Below are positions 31,407 through 40,668 of a DNA stretch of 64,000 nt, piece by piece (within the stretch, counting starts at the first letter, position 1; each line of letters opens with the position of its first letter). A program made the translations under genes and the position numbers. The notes below the pieces were generated by a model, which saw only the letters and a list, made by a program, of their open reading frames with translations, had not been told where the DNA came from and ran no database searches. The DNA comes from Pseudomonas antarctica (lineage in GTDB: Bacteria > Pseudomonadota > Gammaproteobacteria > Pseudomonadales > Pseudomonadaceae), in NCBI RefSeq assembly GCF_001647715.1, contig NZ_CP015600.1:434001-498000 (forward strand), given 5' to 3'.

Positions 31407-31739
31407 TCAGGCGGACGGGCGCGAGGCCTTTTCGACGTGCCCGGACAAGCCGAAGCGACGGTCCAGTTCATCCAGCACGGCCTGCGGATGCTGCCCCAGT
31501 TGGGCGAGCATGACCAGACTGTGGAACCATAAGTCAGCGGTTTCGTAGATCACATCGCTGCAATCACCGCTGATCTGCGCGTCTTTGGCGGCGATGATCG
31601 TCTCGATGGATTCTTCGCCAAGTTTTTCCAGAATCTTGTTCAGGCCCTTGTGGTACAGGCTGGCGACATAGGAGCTGTCGGCATCCGCGCCTTTGCGGTC
31701 TTCCAGCACCTGGGCCACACGGTTCAGGGTATCGCTCAT
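31407..31739 (-). CDS. hisE: Phosphoribosyl-ATP pyrophosphatase
   Basis: Second step of histidine biosynthesis: converts phosphoribosyl-ATP to phosphoribosyl-AMP. The 110-residue MazG-like all-helical protein shows [14 protein letters not shown] and the downstream E/D cluster of the metal site (YETADLWFH). ATG 31739 begins the normal N-terminus MSDTLNRV; the frame stays open further upstream only as overlap with hisI. Separate from hisI rather than fused as in E. coli. Confidence 0.96.
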   Translation of the reverse strand: MSDTLNRVAQVLEDRKGADADSSYVASLYHKGLNKILEKLGEESIETIIAAKDAQISGDCSDVIYETADLWFHSLVMLAQLGQHPQAVLDELDRRFGLSGHVEKASRPSA

Positions 31740-31741
31740 GT

Positions 31742-32134
31742 TCAGTGTCCTGCCGAGTAAATGGCGTGCGGGTCTTTGAGCACCGGTTCCACAACCTTCC
31801 ATTCGCCATTCTCGAACACGCGATAGAAGCAGCTGTGACGGCCGGTGTGGCAGGCGATATCGCCGATTTGCTCGACCTTGAGGATCACCACGTCGGCGTC
31901 GCAGTCGATGCGCATCTCGTGCAGGGTTTGCACGTGCCCGGACTCTTCGCCCTTGCGCCACAGTTTGCCACGCGAACGTGACCAGTAAATGGCGCGCTGC
32001 TCAGTGGCGGTGAGGCTCAGGGCCTCGCGGTTCATCCAGGCCATCATCAGTACGCGCCCGGTCTTGTAGTCCTGGGCAATGGCCGGCACCAGGCCGTCAC
32101 TGTCCCACTTGATCTCGTCCAGCCAGTCTTTCAT
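31742..32134 (-). CDS. hisI: Phosphoribosyl-AMP cyclohydrolase
   Basis: Third step of histidine biosynthesis: opens the adenine ring of phosphoribosyl-AMP. It is a 130-residue protein. The Mg-binding DCDAD and the zinc ligands in [12 protein letters not shown] are present, as is MMAWMN near the N-terminus. The start at 32134 ([10 protein letters not shown]) is the family's usual one. Only 2 bases separate its stop from hisE, so the pair is co-transcribed. Confidence 0.96.
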   Translation of the reverse strand: MKDWLDEIKWDSDGLVPAIAQDYKTGRVLMMAWMNREALSLTATEQRAIYWSRSRGKLWRKGEESGHVQTLHEMRIDCDADVVILKVEQIGDIACHTGRHSCFYRVFENGEWKVVEPVLKDPHAIYSAGH

Positions 32135-32175
32135 GTTCGGCTCCGGCAATTTGCGACAGTGTATAACCGGATGGG

Positions 32176-33780
32176 TTATCGACGCACGATCAGATAAACA
32201 CCCACGGCGACCATGATGCCCGCCGGCCAATGCCCCAGTTGGTTCAGCGGCCCGCCAATGGCCAGCATCACGCCGCCGACCAGATGCGCGGCACCCAGCA
32301 GGCGCAGGAACCAGTCGTCCTTGCGCGTTTGCCATGGCGGTGCGGGGTCTTTGGCGTGGGGCTGAGACATCCGTTCCAGCAGGTCGCGGGTCATGTTGGC
32401 CAGGTGCGGCAGTTGCTCCACTTGGCTTTGCAGGTTGCCCAGCAGGGTTTTCGGGCTGACGCGCTCGCGCATCCAGCGTTCGAGGAACGGCTGCGCGGTA
32501 TTCCACAGATCGAGGTCCGGGTACAACTGACGGCCCAGGCCTTCGATGTTGAGCAGGGTTTTTTGCAGCAAGACCAGCTGCGGCTGCACTTCCATATTGA
32601 AGCGGCGCGCGGTCTGGAACAGGCGCATCAGCACCTGTCCGAATGAAATATCTTTTAACGGTTTTTCAAAGATTGGCTCGCACACCGTGCGGATCGCTGC
32701 TTCGAATTCGTTGAGCTTGGTTTCCGCCGGCACCCAGCCCGAATCAATGTGCAATTGCGCCACGCGGCGATAGTCACGCTTGAAGAAGGCGAACAGGTTA
32801 CGCGCCAGGTAATCCTGGTCTTCCGGGGTCAGGCTGCCGACGATGCCGCAATCGATCGCAATGTACTGCGGGCTCCACGGGTTCACGGTGCTGACGAAGA
32901 TGTTGCCCGGGTGCATGTCGGCGTGGAAGAAACTGTCGCGGAACACCTGGGTGAAGAAAATCTCTACACCGCGTTCGGCGAGCATCTTCATGTCGGTGCG
33001 CTGGTCGGCCAGGGTGGCGAGGTCGGTGACCTGCACGCCGTAGATGCGCTCCATCACCAGCACTTTAGGGCGGCACCAGTCCCAATACACCTGCGGCACG
33101 TACAGCAGCGATGAGCCTTCGAAGTTGCGCTTGAGCTGGCTGGCGTTGGCGGCTTCGCGTAGCAGGTCGAGTTCGTCGTAGATGGTTTTTTCGTAGTCGG
33201 CGACCACGTCCACCGGGTGCAACAGGCGCGCATCGGCAGAGAAGCGTTCGGCGGCCCGGGCCAAGATGAACAGCCACGCCAGGTCCTGACCGATGATCGG
33301 CTTGAGGCCTGGGCGAATCACCTTCACCACCACTTCTTCGCCGGTCTTGAGCTGCGCTGCGTGCACTTGTGCGACCGAGGCCGAGGCCAGCGGCTCGACG
33401 TCAAAGCGGCTGAACACTTCGCTGATTTTCTTGCCCAGCTGTTCTTCGATCAGCTTCATCGATTGCTGGGAGTCGAAGGGCGGTACGCGGTCCTGCAACA
33501 GCATCAGTTCGTCGGCGATATCTTCCGGTAACAGGTCGCGCCGGGTGGAGAGGATCTGCCCGAATTTGATAAAGATCGGCCCCAGGTCCTGCAACGCCAG
33601 GCGCAGGCGCGCGCCACGGCTCAGCTCCAGCGGTTTGCGCGGGAACCAGCGCCACGGCAGTACGTAGCGCACCGCCAGCAGAAACCATGGCAATGGCAGG
33701 GCGAACAGCAGGTCATCGAGGCGGTAGCGGATTACGACGCGCTGGATACGAAACAAACGGCGGACGGCGAGCAGCTTCAT
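32176..33780 (-). CDS. ubiB: Ubiquinone biosynthesis accessory kinase-like protein UbiB
   Basis: Member of the ABC1/ADCK atypical kinase family required for ubiquinone synthesis, thought to help extract or deliver lipid precursors using ATPase activity. It has 534 residues. Visible are the family KxGQ motif ([13 protein letters not shown]), the Ala-rich nucleotide loop in [23 protein letters not shown] and the metal Asp in IAIDCGIVG, plus two C-terminal membrane helices. It overlaps ubiJ by 4 bases. Confidence 0.96.
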   Translation of the reverse strand: MKLLAVRRLFRIQRVVIRYRLDDLLFALPLPWFLLAVRYVLPWRWFPRKPLELSRGARLRLALQDLGPIFIKFGQILSTRRDLLPEDIADELMLLQDRVPPFDSQQSMKLIEEQLGKKISEVFSRFDVEPLASASVAQVHAAQLKTGEEVVVKVIRPGLKPIIGQDLAWLFILARAAERFSADARLLHPVDVVADYEKTIYDELDLLREAANASQLKRNFEGSSLLYVPQVYWDWCRPKVLVMERIYGVQVTDLATLADQRTDMKMLAERGVEIFFTQVFRDSFFHADMHPGNIFVSTVNPWSPQYIAIDCGIVGSLTPEDQDYLARNLFAFFKRDYRRVAQLHIDSGWVPAETKLNEFEAAIRTVCEPIFEKPLKDISFGQVLMRLFQTARRFNMEVQPQLVLLQKTLLNIEGLGRQLYPDLDLWNTAQPFLERWMRERVSPKTLLGNLQSQVEQLPHLANMTRDLLERMSQPHAKDPAPPWQTRKDDWFLRLLGAAHLVGGVMLAIGGPLNQLGHWPAGIMVAVGVYLIVRR

Positions 33781-34400
33781 GCGTTATCGCTTGGATCAAG
33801 GGACCGGCTCAGGCGCTCGAAGCGCGCCTCAAGGCGTTCCAGGTCGATTTTGGCCTTGTCGAGTTCGCGAAAGCGCGCTTGCGCTTCGCGTTCTCCGACC
33901 AGGGTGCGCGATTCTTCGCTCAGGTATTCGGCGAGGTTCTGGTTGAGGCTGGCGAACCCCTGCTGGTACCAGCGCGCGCGGCTGCGCAGGTGCCCGCTGA
34001 TCAGTTGGGTGGCGACGGGGCCGATCCAGCGCGACAGCTCGTATTCCCAATCCAGTTCCAGGTCTTGCAGCACGGCGGCCAGGTCCATCAGCACCGCGCT
34101 GTCGCCTTCCAGCTCCACTTCAGGGCTGTGCAGGATGGCGGTTTTATTGCGACTCAACACCAGGTGCAACAGGCTCGACGCCGGCGCACGCAGGGTGCAG
34201 TCGGCTTCGGCGGCCCAATCACTGGCGAGCAGCAGGCCTTCATCGCTGGGCAGGATAAACAGCTGCAAGGCAGGGCTGCGGCAATCTACGGCAATGATTT
34301 TGCCGTTCAAGTGCGCGAGCCGCGCCAGGGCGGTGCTGTCCAGGCGCAGTACACGGTTAAGGCCGTGTTCAACGCTGGCGAGAAGACCGGCGAACAGCAT
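33777..34400 (-). CDS. ubiJ: Ubiquinone biosynthesis accessory factor UbiJ (SCP2 domain)
   Basis: A 207-residue lipid-binding protein with an N-terminal sterol-carrier-like SCP2 domain (about residues 15-115) and a C-terminal coiled coil (about 165-205). It scaffolds the soluble Ubi complex together with UbiK. Its start overlaps the ubiE stop by one base (TGATG), giving the standard ubiE-ubiJ-ubiB order. Confidence 0.93.
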   Translation of the reverse strand: MLFAGLLASVEHGLNRVLRLDSTALARLAHLNGKIIAVDCRSPALQLFILPSDEGLLLASDWAAEADCTLRAPASSLLHLVLSRNKTAILHSPEVELEGDSAVLMDLAAVLQDLELDWEYELSRWIGPVATQLISGHLRSRARWYQQGFASLNQNLAEYLSEESRTLVGEREAQARFRELDKAKIDLERLEARFERLSRSLDPSDNA

Positions 34401-35170
34401 CAGGGCTTGATACCGCGGTGCAGGGCGACGATACCCGAGGTCATGTTGTGGTAGGTCACGCGGTCGAAACCGGCTTCTACCATCATGGACTTCAGGGTTT
34501 CCTGGTCGGGGTGCATGCGGATCGATTCAGCCAGGTAGCGGTAGCTTTCGGCGTCATTGGTGATCAGCTTGCCCATCAGCGGCATGAAGGCGAACGAGTA
34601 AGTGTCGTAGACCTTGGACATCAGCGCGTTGGTCGGCTTGGAGAACTCCAGCACGAGCAGGCGGCCGCCCGGCTTGAGTACGCGCAGCATCGAGCGGATC
34701 GCGTCCTCTTTATGGGTCACGTTGCGCAGGCCGAAGGCGATGGTCACGCAGTCGAAATGGTTGTCCGGGAACGGCAGTTTTTCTGCGTCGGCCTGGACGA
34801 ACTCGATATTGCCGGCCACACCTTTATCCAGCAGGCGATCACGGCCGACCTTGAGCATCGAGCCGTTGATGTCCGCCAGCACGACCTGGCCGGTAGGGCC
34901 GACGAGCTTGGAGAACTTGGCCGCCAGGTCACCCGTACCGCCGGCGATATCCAGCACGCGGTTGCCGGTGCGTACGCCCGACAGTTCGATAGTGAAGCGT
35001 TTCCACAGGCGGTGCATGCCGCCCGACAGCACGTCGTTCATCAGGTCGTACTTGGCGGCTACGGAGTGGAACACCTCAGCGACTTTTTCCGCTTTCTGGC
35101 TTTCCGGGACGTTCTTGAAGCCGAAGTGAGTGGTGGGTTCGGCATCGCTGCCTTTGCGCTGATCAGTCAT
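34400..35170 (-). CDS. ubiE: Ubiquinone/menaquinone C-methyltransferase
   Basis: SAM-dependent C-methyltransferase of ubiquinone synthesis. It is 256 residues from ATG 35170 ([19 protein letters not shown]). SAM motif I is [32 protein letters not shown] and [17 protein letters not shown] follow in the usual order. A longer in-frame opening upstream (to 35233) lacks homology. First gene of the long minus-strand run toward tat and rsmE; divergent from the PHA-region gene at 35315. Confidence 0.97.
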   Translation of the reverse strand: MTDQRKGSDAEPTTHFGFKNVPESQKAEKVAEVFHSVAAKYDLMNDVLSGGMHRLWKRFTIELSGVRTGNRVLDIAGGTGDLAAKFSKLVGPTGQVVLADINGSMLKVGRDRLLDKGVAGNIEFVQADAEKLPFPDNHFDCVTIAFGLRNVTHKEDAIRSMLRVLKPGGRLLVLEFSKPTNALMSKVYDTYSFAFMPLMGKLITNDAESYRYLAESIRMHPDQETLKSMMVEAGFDRVTYHNMTSGIVALHRGIKP

Positions 35171-35314
35171 ATCGCTGTCACCAAAAGAGAATGCGGGACA
35201 TGATAATCCCCAAGGCCTGCTTTGTCTTGGCAAGGCTGAAGGTAAGATAGACGGTCACCGAGACCTTTTGCCGCATGGCAGGTGTTCCAGTCGCAATAAA
35301 GAGGAGTCATAGCA

Positions 35315-35590
35315 ATGGCCCGTATTACCGTTGAACGTGCACACACCCTGGGTAAGGACGGCGCGCGCGCGAAGGCCGAGAAGTTGGCGAACAAACTCAA
35401 GGAGCAATACGGCCTGGAGCCGTCGTGGTCCGGCGATACCTTGAACCTCAAGCGTTCGGGGGTTAAAGGCACCGTGTTGGTTGCGGATGATTCGTTGCGC
35501 ATTGATGTGGAACTGGGACTGTTGATGTCGGCCATGAGTGGCACTATCAAGTCTGAAATCGAGAAAGCCCTGGATAAGGCATTGGCCTGA
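35315..35590 (+). CDS. Polyhydroxyalkanoic acid system family protein
   Basis: A 91-residue basic protein of the small family found beside PHA loci (PHA granule region, DUF-type). It has no signal peptide or membrane segment. The start follows a good AGAGGAG site. It lies just upstream of the phasin genes and divergent from ubiE. Molecular function is not established; a role in PHA granule biology is inferred from location only. Confidence 0.8.
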   Translation: MARITVERAHTLGKDGARAKAEKLANKLKEQYGLEPSWSGDTLNLKRSGVKGTVLVADDSLRIDVELGLLMSAMSGTIKSEIEKALDKALA

Positions 35591-35602
35591 TCGCTGTGTT
35601 CT

Positions 35603-35631
35603 TAGGGTGCCGATTCTAATTTTTCACCCTA
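35603..35631. promoter_or_regulatory. Inverted repeat upstream of phaI
   Basis: Perfect 7-bp dyad TAGGGTG (35603-35609) / CACCCTA (35625-35631) with a 15-base spacer, in the 105-base gap before phaI. It could be an operator (PhaD is known to control phaI) or a weak terminator for the preceding gene; no T run follows. Confidence 0.4.
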
Positions 35632-35695
35632 CTTTGTGCCCAAGCCCTCAACTCCTGCGGGCCGTTCCTCGACCCTAATCTGCGTGAGGTGCACC

Positions 35696-36118
35696 ATGGC
35701 CAAAGTTATTTTGAAGAAAAAAATCGACGTTCAGTCTACCGCCCTGAGTGACGTTAAAAGCTATGCCCGCAAGATCTGGCTGGCGGGCCTTGGTGCCTAT
35801 GCCAAGGTCGGCAGCGAGGGTACCGAGTACTTCAAAGAGCTGGTTAAGACCGGTCAACATGTTGAAAGTAAAGGCAAAAAAGTTGTGGTTGAACAACTTG
35901 ATGCCGCCAACAGTCAGATTGACCAAGTAAAGAGTAATGTCTCAAGCGTCAAAGGCCTGGTTGAAGTTCAACTGGATAAAGTTGAAAAAGCTTTTGACAC
36001 GCGTGTTGCAAGTGCCTTGAATCGGATCGGCATTGCGTCTAAACATGACGTTGAGACACTCTCTGCTAAGCTCGAAGAGCTGACGGCATTGCTAGAACGT
36101 GTCGCGCGTAAACACTAA
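35696..36118 (+). CDS. phaI: Phasin PhaI, PHA granule-associated protein
   Basis: A 140-residue amphipathic helical protein coating PHA granules. From ATG 35696 it reads MAKVILKKKIDVQS, and it contains SYARKIWLAGLGAYAKVG, a segment shared almost word for word with PhaF (YSRKIWLAGLGVYSKVS), followed by a heptad-rich C-terminal half predicted to form a coiled coil. An upstream in-frame extension to 35636 runs through the promoter region and was rejected. It precedes phaF by 12 bases. Confidence 0.93.
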   Translation: MAKVILKKKIDVQSTALSDVKSYARKIWLAGLGAYAKVGSEGTEYFKELVKTGQHVESKGKKVVVEQLDAANSQIDQVKSNVSSVKGLVEVQLDKVEKAFDTRVASALNRIGIASKHDVETLSAKLEELTALLERVARKH

Positions 36119-36130
36119 GGAGACATCGGG

Positions 36131-37069
36131 ATGGCTGTTAAAAAGACGACTCAGAAAGAAGGCAGCTCGTGGATCGGGGAAGTTGAAAAATATTCCCGTA
36201 AAATCTGGCTTGCTGGTTTAGGCGTGTACTCGAAGGTTAGCAGTGACGGCGGCAAATACTTCGAGACTTTGGTCAAGGACGGCGAGAAGGCCGAAAAGTT
36301 GACCAAGAGCACAGTCGGTAAAAAAGTAGAGGCGGCAAAAGCGAGCGCCGGTTCTGCCAAATCAAGTATTTCGGATACATGGGGCAAGTTGGAAGAGACT
36401 TTCGACAAGCGTCTCAACAGTGCTATTTCGCGATTGGGCGTGCCCAGCAAAGCGGAGTTGAAAACGCTGCACGGCAAGGTCGATACCCTGACCAAGCAAA
36501 TCGAAAAGCTCACCGGCGCTAAAGTGGCCCCGGCTAAAACCGCCGCGGCTAAACCCGCTGCCAAGCCTGCCGCCAAAACCGCCGCCGCCAAACCGGCTGT
36601 GAAAACAGCGGCCAAGCCTCTGGTTAAAGCGGCTGCCAAACCTGCGGCTAAAGCGGCTGCCAAGCCCGCGGCGAAAACCGCTGCTGCCAAACCGGCCGCC
36701 AAGTCTGCGGCTAAGCCAGTGGCCGCTAAAGCAGCTGCCAAGCCAGCGGCTAAACCTGCAGCCAAGGCGGTCGCAAAACCCGCCGCGAAGCCAGCAGCTA
36801 AAACCGCAGCGGCAAAACCAGCTGCCAAGCCTGCTGCAGCAAAAGCGGCAACGGCAAAACCTGTGGCTGCCAAGCCAGCGGCAAAACCAGCCGCCGCCAA
36901 GAAGCCCACTGTAGCGAAAAAGCCAGCAGCGCCAAAGCCTGCCATCGCGGCCAAGCCTGCAACGCCAGCGCCAACCGCTTCGACAGCCAACTCGGTCTCC
37001 GCGCCGACGCACGCTGCTACTGCCCCGACTGTAACGCCGGCAACCCCGACGCCATCCAGTCAGTCCTGA
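36131..37069 (+). CDS. phaF: Phasin PhaF with histone H1-like C-terminal domain
   Basis: A 312-residue bifunctional granule protein. Residues 1 to about 130 form the phasin domain and leucine-zipper-like coiled coil; from about 136 to 283 it is an Ala/Lys/Pro repeat tail (AAKPAAKP and variants) like eukaryotic histone H1 and AlgP. In P. putida the tail binds DNA nonspecifically and links granules to the nucleoid for even segregation. It follows phaI in one operon, ends at a strong terminator, and converges on phaD. Confidence 0.95.
   Translation: MAVKKTTQKEGSSWIGEVEKYSRKIWLAGLGVYSKVSSDGGKYFETLVKDGEKAEKLTKSTVGKKVEAAKASAGSAKSSISDTWGKLEETFDKRLNSAISRLGVPSKAELKTLHGKVDTLTKQIEKLTGAKVAPAKTAAAKPAAKPAAKTAAAKPAVKTAAKPLVKAAAKPAAKAAAKPAAKTAAAKPAAKSAAKPVAAKAAAKPAAKPAAKAVAKPAAKPAAKTAAAKPAAKPAAAKAATAKPVAAKPAAKPAAAKKPTVAKKPAAPKPAIAAKPATPAPTASTANSVSAPTHAATAPTVTPATPTPSSQS
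36536..36979 (+). repeat. AAKPA-type repeat tract of phaF
   Basis: Degenerate nucleotide repeat of about 15-24 bases per unit (variants of GCTAAACCTGCCGCCAAG) encoding the Lys/Ala/Pro tail. Such tracts vary in length between strains. Confidence 0.85.
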
Positions 37070-37081
37070 TTTTTTCAGGGC

Positions 37082-37120
37082 AAAAAAAACGCCCGGCCTG
37101 CGAAGGTCGGGCGTTTTTTT
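37082..37120. terminator. Rho-independent terminator between phaF and phaD
   Basis: Ten-bp stem ACGCCCGGCC (37089-37098) / GGTCGGGCGT (37105-37114) with one G-T pair, flanked by an A run on the left and seven Ts on the right. The symmetry allows termination from both sides, suiting its position between the convergent phaIF and phaC1ZC2D operons. Confidence 0.93.
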
Positions 37121-37148
37121 GCGACTTTATGAACACCTCAAATTCAAT

Positions 37149-37235
37149 GTGGGAGCGGGCTTGCCCGCGATGGCGCAGTGTCAGTCACATTGAAATTGGC
37201 TGATCCACCGCTATCGCGGGCAAGCCCGCTCCCAC
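37149..37235. repeat. Paired REP element between phaF and phaD
   Basis: Inverted REP cores at 37149-37171 and about 37214-37235 (GTGGGAGCGGGCTTGCCCGC and complement), next to the bidirectional terminator and 4 bases from the phaD stop. Confidence 0.9.
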
Positions 37236-37239
37236 ATGT

Positions 37240-37860
37240 TCAATCCAGATCATCCAAGTATTTCAGTGCGAACTTCTCGGTCGCCTGTCGCGCCGGCAAC
37301 AGCAGATGCGGCGCCACCAGCATCATGATCTGGTACACCACCACCCGCACTTCCCCTTCACGGTCCAGAATCCGCTGGTAATCCAGCGAAAACAGCAAGG
37401 TCATGGTGATTTGCTCCACCAGTTGCCCCAGCGCCTGGGTATCACTGACCAACTGCCCCGCCGCCTTGAGTCGCGCCAGTAATGAAGCCAGTGTTCGCTT
37501 GAGCGCCGTCAGCAAATTACGAATGCCCTTGGCCAGCTTCGGCAGGCGTCCTGCAAGGTTCGACAGGTCCTGAAACAGAAACCGGTAATGGGCCATGCGC
37601 TCGACGATCAGGTGCAGGAATAACCAATAGTCCTCGGCCCTCAACTGCGCATCTGCCGGTGGGTCGAGCAGCGGTGCCAGTTCGTTCTGAAAACGCTCGA
37701 ACAGCCCGAGCACCAACGGTTCCTTGCCATGGAAATGGTAGTAGAGGTTGCCGGGGCTTATCCCCATTTCATTGGCCACCTCCATGGTCGACACGTTCGG
37801 TTCGCCCTTGTGGTTGAACAACAGCAGGGCACATTCAAGGATACGGTCGCGGGTCTTCAT
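37240..37860 (-). CDS. phaD: TetR-family regulator PhaD of PHA metabolism
   Basis: A 206-residue transcription factor. The N-terminal helix-turn-helix is visible at about residues 24-46 (VSTMEVANEMGISPGNLYYHFHGKE). In P. putida PhaD activates the phaC1 and phaI promoters in response to a fatty-acid-derived CoA ligand. It is last in the phaC1ZC2D operon, 27 bases after phaC2. Conserved length. Confidence 0.94.
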   Translation of the reverse strand: MKTRDRILECALLLFNHKGEPNVSTMEVANEMGISPGNLYYHFHGKEPLVLGLFERFQNELAPLLDPPADAQLRAEDYWLFLHLIVERMAHYRFLFQDLSNLAGRLPKLAKGIRNLLTALKRTLASLLARLKAAGQLVSDTQALGQLVEQITMTLLFSLDYQRILDREGEVRVVVYQIMMLVAPHLLLPARQATEKFALKYLDDLD

Positions 37861-37887
37861 CCAGTCTTCTTAATGTGATCGTTGAGC

Positions 37888-39570
37888 TCAGCGCACTCGC
37901 ACATAAGTGCCCGGCGCCGCTTCCATCGGTGGGTAATTCTGGTTGCCCAGGGCGGTCAGGGTTTCGCGTTGTACGCCGGAGCGTTGTTGAACCCACTCCA
38001 GCCACTGCGGCCACCAGCTGCCTTCGACGTGGTTGGCGTCGTAGTACCAGGCGCGTGGGTCGCTGCTCAGCTTGGGGTTTTCGACGTAGTTGGCCTTGGG
38101 GTTGCCCGGTGGGTTGAGGATGCTCTGGATATGCCCGCTGTTGGACAGTACGAAGCGTCGCTCGCCGCCCAGCAATTGTGTGGAGCGATACACCGCGTCC
38201 CACGGTGTGATGTGGTCGTTAATCCCGGCCACGCTGAAGCTGTCCACCGTGACCTTCTGCAAATCGATAGGCGTGCCGCACACTTCCAGGCCGCCGGGAT
38301 GGCTCAACGGGTTGTGCTTGAAGAAGTCCAGCAAATCGCCATGCAGCGCGGCGGGAAGCCGCGTGTTGTCGTTGTTCCAGTACAGGATGTCGAACGCTGG
38401 CGGTTCCTTGCCCAGCAGGTAGTTGTTGATCCAGTAGTTCCAGATCAAGTCGTTGGGGCGCATCCAGGCAAACACCTTGGCCATGTCGCGACCGTCCAGC
38501 ACGCCTTGCTGGTAGGAGCGGCGCTTGGCGGCTTCCAGGGTTTGTTCATCGGCGAACAGCGTGGCGGGGCTGTCGATCTGGCTGTCCAGCAGGCTCACCA
38601 GGTAACTGGCGCTGGAAATGCGCCGCAGCTGGCGCTTGGCTTGCAGGTGGCCCTGCAGCGCGGCGATGGTCAGGCCGCCGGCGCAAGCCCCCATCAGGTT
38701 GACCTCGCGGGCGCCAGTGATCGCCCGGCACACATTCAACGCTTCTTCCAGCGCCGCTACGTAGGTGGACAGGCCCCATTCGCGGTGACGCACATCCGGG
38801 TTGCGCCAGCTGACCATAAAGGTCTGCAGGCCGTTTTTCAGGGCGTACTGCACAAAGCTGTTGGCCGGGCTGAGGTCGAAAATGTAGTACTTGTTGATTT
38901 GCGGCGGCACGATCAGCAGGGGCTTGGCGTACTGTTTTTCGCTCATCGGCTTGTATTGGATCAGCTCCAATAGCTCGTTGCGAAACACCACTGAGCCCGG
39001 AGTAGTGGCGACGGTCTTGCCCACTTCAAACGCGTGTTTGCTGACCTGGCTTGGCAGGCCATTGTTGTGCAGCAAGTCGTTAAACAGATTGCTCGCGCCG
39101 CGCACCACACTGTTGCCGCCTGAGTTGAGCAACTCCTTGATGGCCAGCGGGTTGAGCAGCGTATTGGAGGGCGAGACAGCATCGTTGAGCAAGGCGAAGG
39201 CGAAGTGCGCACGGGCTCGGTCATCCGCGCTCAAGGCGCTGTCATCGATCCAGTGGCGGGTCTGTTTCTGCCAGCTCAAATAGGCTTGCAGGCTGCGTCG
39301 ATACAGCGGGTTGAGCTTCCAGGTGGGGTCGATAAAGCGCGCGTCGTTAGGGTTGGGCTCGTGCACGGTTTCGCCCAGTAAGACGCGGCCCAGCTGACCG
39401 CCCAGTGCCAGCGCATGACGCGCGGTATGCACCGGGTTGCGCAAGCCGTGAGCTGCAACGCTGCGCAGGGTCGCCAGCAGATCCCGCCCCCTGAGGCCGG
39501 TAATCGCATTTTGCGCATTGATGAACGCGGCAGGGATGGGCGCCGGGTTCGTCACGGGTCTTTCTCGCAT
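37888..39570 (-). CDS. phaC2: Class II poly(3-hydroxyalkanoate) synthase 2
   Basis: Polymerises medium-chain (R)-3-hydroxyacyl-CoA on the granule surface. It has 560 residues from ATG 39570 (MRERPVTNPAP), which has GGAG about 9 bases upstream; a longer frame was rejected. The lipase-like box is GACAGG with catalytic Cys296, and the expected Asp and His lie in the C-terminal half (SVAGINDHITPW; SNSGHIQS). It resembles phaC1 throughout, an old duplication flanking phaZ. Confidence 0.96.
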   Translation of the reverse strand: MRERPVTNPAPIPAAFINAQNAITGLRGRDLLATLRSVAAHGLRNPVHTARHALALGGQLGRVLLGETVHEPNPNDARFIDPTWKLNPLYRRSLQAYLSWQKQTRHWIDDSALSADDRARAHFAFALLNDAVSPSNTLLNPLAIKELLNSGGNSVVRGASNLFNDLLHNNGLPSQVSKHAFEVGKTVATTPGSVVFRNELLELIQYKPMSEKQYAKPLLIVPPQINKYYIFDLSPANSFVQYALKNGLQTFMVSWRNPDVRHREWGLSTYVAALEEALNVCRAITGAREVNLMGACAGGLTIAALQGHLQAKRQLRRISSASYLVSLLDSQIDSPATLFADEQTLEAAKRRSYQQGVLDGRDMAKVFAWMRPNDLIWNYWINNYLLGKEPPAFDILYWNNDNTRLPAALHGDLLDFFKHNPLSHPGGLEVCGTPIDLQKVTVDSFSVAGINDHITPWDAVYRSTQLLGGERRFVLSNSGHIQSILNPPGNPKANYVENPKLSSDPRAWYYDANHVEGSWWPQWLEWVQQRSGVQRETLTALGNQNYPPMEAAPGTYVRVR

Positions 39571-39658
39571 GAGCCAACACTCCTTCGTCAAGGCAACAAC
39601 AGGCACGCCAATTCAGAACCATAGTCGGTTCTCGGCAAGTTGCGCGGCGGTGCAGTCC

Positions 39659-40504
39659 TTACACCGCCGGTCGCGGGTGAATCACAGCCCGCAGGCGCTC
39701 CTCCTCGAGAAACTTCATGATGATCGGCGCCACGGCTTCGGCCCGGGTGATCAGGAACAAGTGGCCGTCATCGATGATGTGCAACTGTGCGTTGGGAATG
39801 CGCCAGGCGAGCATGCGCATGTTGATCAGCGGGATCAGCGGGTCGTCGTCCCCCGCCAGCACCAGGGTGGGTTGGCGGATTTTGTGCAGCCAGTGAATGC
39901 TGGTCCAGCCCAGCCCCGCGAACAGCTGCCAGTAGTAACCCAGCTTGCCGGCCGAGCGCACTTTGCTGGCGTGCTCGGCGGCCAGTTTTGAATCGCGGCG
40001 GAACGAGCCGCCATAAATCATTGGCGCAATGCGCACCACATGGGACGGCTGGATATAACGCCGGGGGCTGGCCATGAGCCACAGTACCTTCGGCTTGCCC
40101 GGCACCATGAATGCACCGGCAGCGGTGGCTGCGAGGATCAGTTTTTTGCAGCGCTCCGGGTAGTCATACGCAAACTGTTGCGCCAGTGCCCCGCCCCAGG
40201 AAACACCCACCGCATTCACCTGGCCATAGTCCAGGTAATCGAGCATGCGCGCGGTAAGTTTGGCTAATCCGGGAAATCGATAGGGCCGTTTGGGCGTCGA
40301 GGAGCCGCCCACGCCCGGCACATCGAAGGCGATCACTTCCAGGTCCGGGTCCAGCGCCTGGACGAACGGAAACACCAGCTCAAGGTTGGCGCCGATGCCG
40401 TTGAAGATCAGCAGCGGCGTCAAGTGAGGCTTGCCCGGGCGCACCGCCGTGCGGATGGTCTGGCCATCCAGGTCGATGGTACGGAAGATGAACGGTTGCG
40501 GCAT
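39659..40504 (-). CDS. phaZ: Intracellular medium-chain PHA depolymerase
   Basis: Granule-bound alpha/beta hydrolase that releases 3-hydroxyacids from stored PHA. The start is taken at ATG 40504 (MPQPFIFRTIDLDGQ), giving 281 residues; a TTG two codons earlier is less likely. The nucleophile motif is GVSWGG (100-105, Ser102), matching the catalytic Ser102 known for P. putida PhaZ. Asp in AGDDDPLIP and His in DDGHLF follow. It sits between phaC1 and phaC2 in the standard order. Confidence 0.95.
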   Translation of the reverse strand: MPQPFIFRTIDLDGQTIRTAVRPGKPHLTPLLIFNGIGANLELVFPFVQALDPDLEVIAFDVPGVGGSSTPKRPYRFPGLAKLTARMLDYLDYGQVNAVGVSWGGALAQQFAYDYPERCKKLILAATAAGAFMVPGKPKVLWLMASPRRYIQPSHVVRIAPMIYGGSFRRDSKLAAEHASKVRSAGKLGYYWQLFAGLGWTSIHWLHKIRQPTLVLAGDDDPLIPLINMRMLAWRIPNAQLHIIDDGHLFLITRAEAVAPIIMKFLEEERLRAVIHPRPAV

Positions 40505-40553
40505 GCTCAAGCCCTGTGGAGTGGCGCTACTTATCTGTAGGAACTCGGTCTAT

Positions 40554-40640
40554 GTGGGAGCTGGCTTGCCTGCGATAGCGGTGGATCAGCTAGCAAGCAG
40601 GTGACTGATAGATTGCCATCGCAGGCAAGCCAGCTCCCAC
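40554..40640. repeat. Paired REP element (GAGCTGG type) between phaC1 and phaZ
   Basis: Inverted cores GTGGGAGCTGGCTTGCCTGC at 40554-40575 and its complement at about 40619-40640, inside the pha operon. It may separate mRNA stability of phaC1 from the downstream genes. Confidence 0.88.
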
Positions 40641-40668
40641 ATCGATCTCATTTCAATCACACAATTTT

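Noticed and set aside
36151..36990. Ala/Gly-rich minus-strand frame opposite phaF
   Set aside because: Reverse reading of the AAKPA repeat tract of phaF; repeats in one strand automatically give a long open frame in the other.
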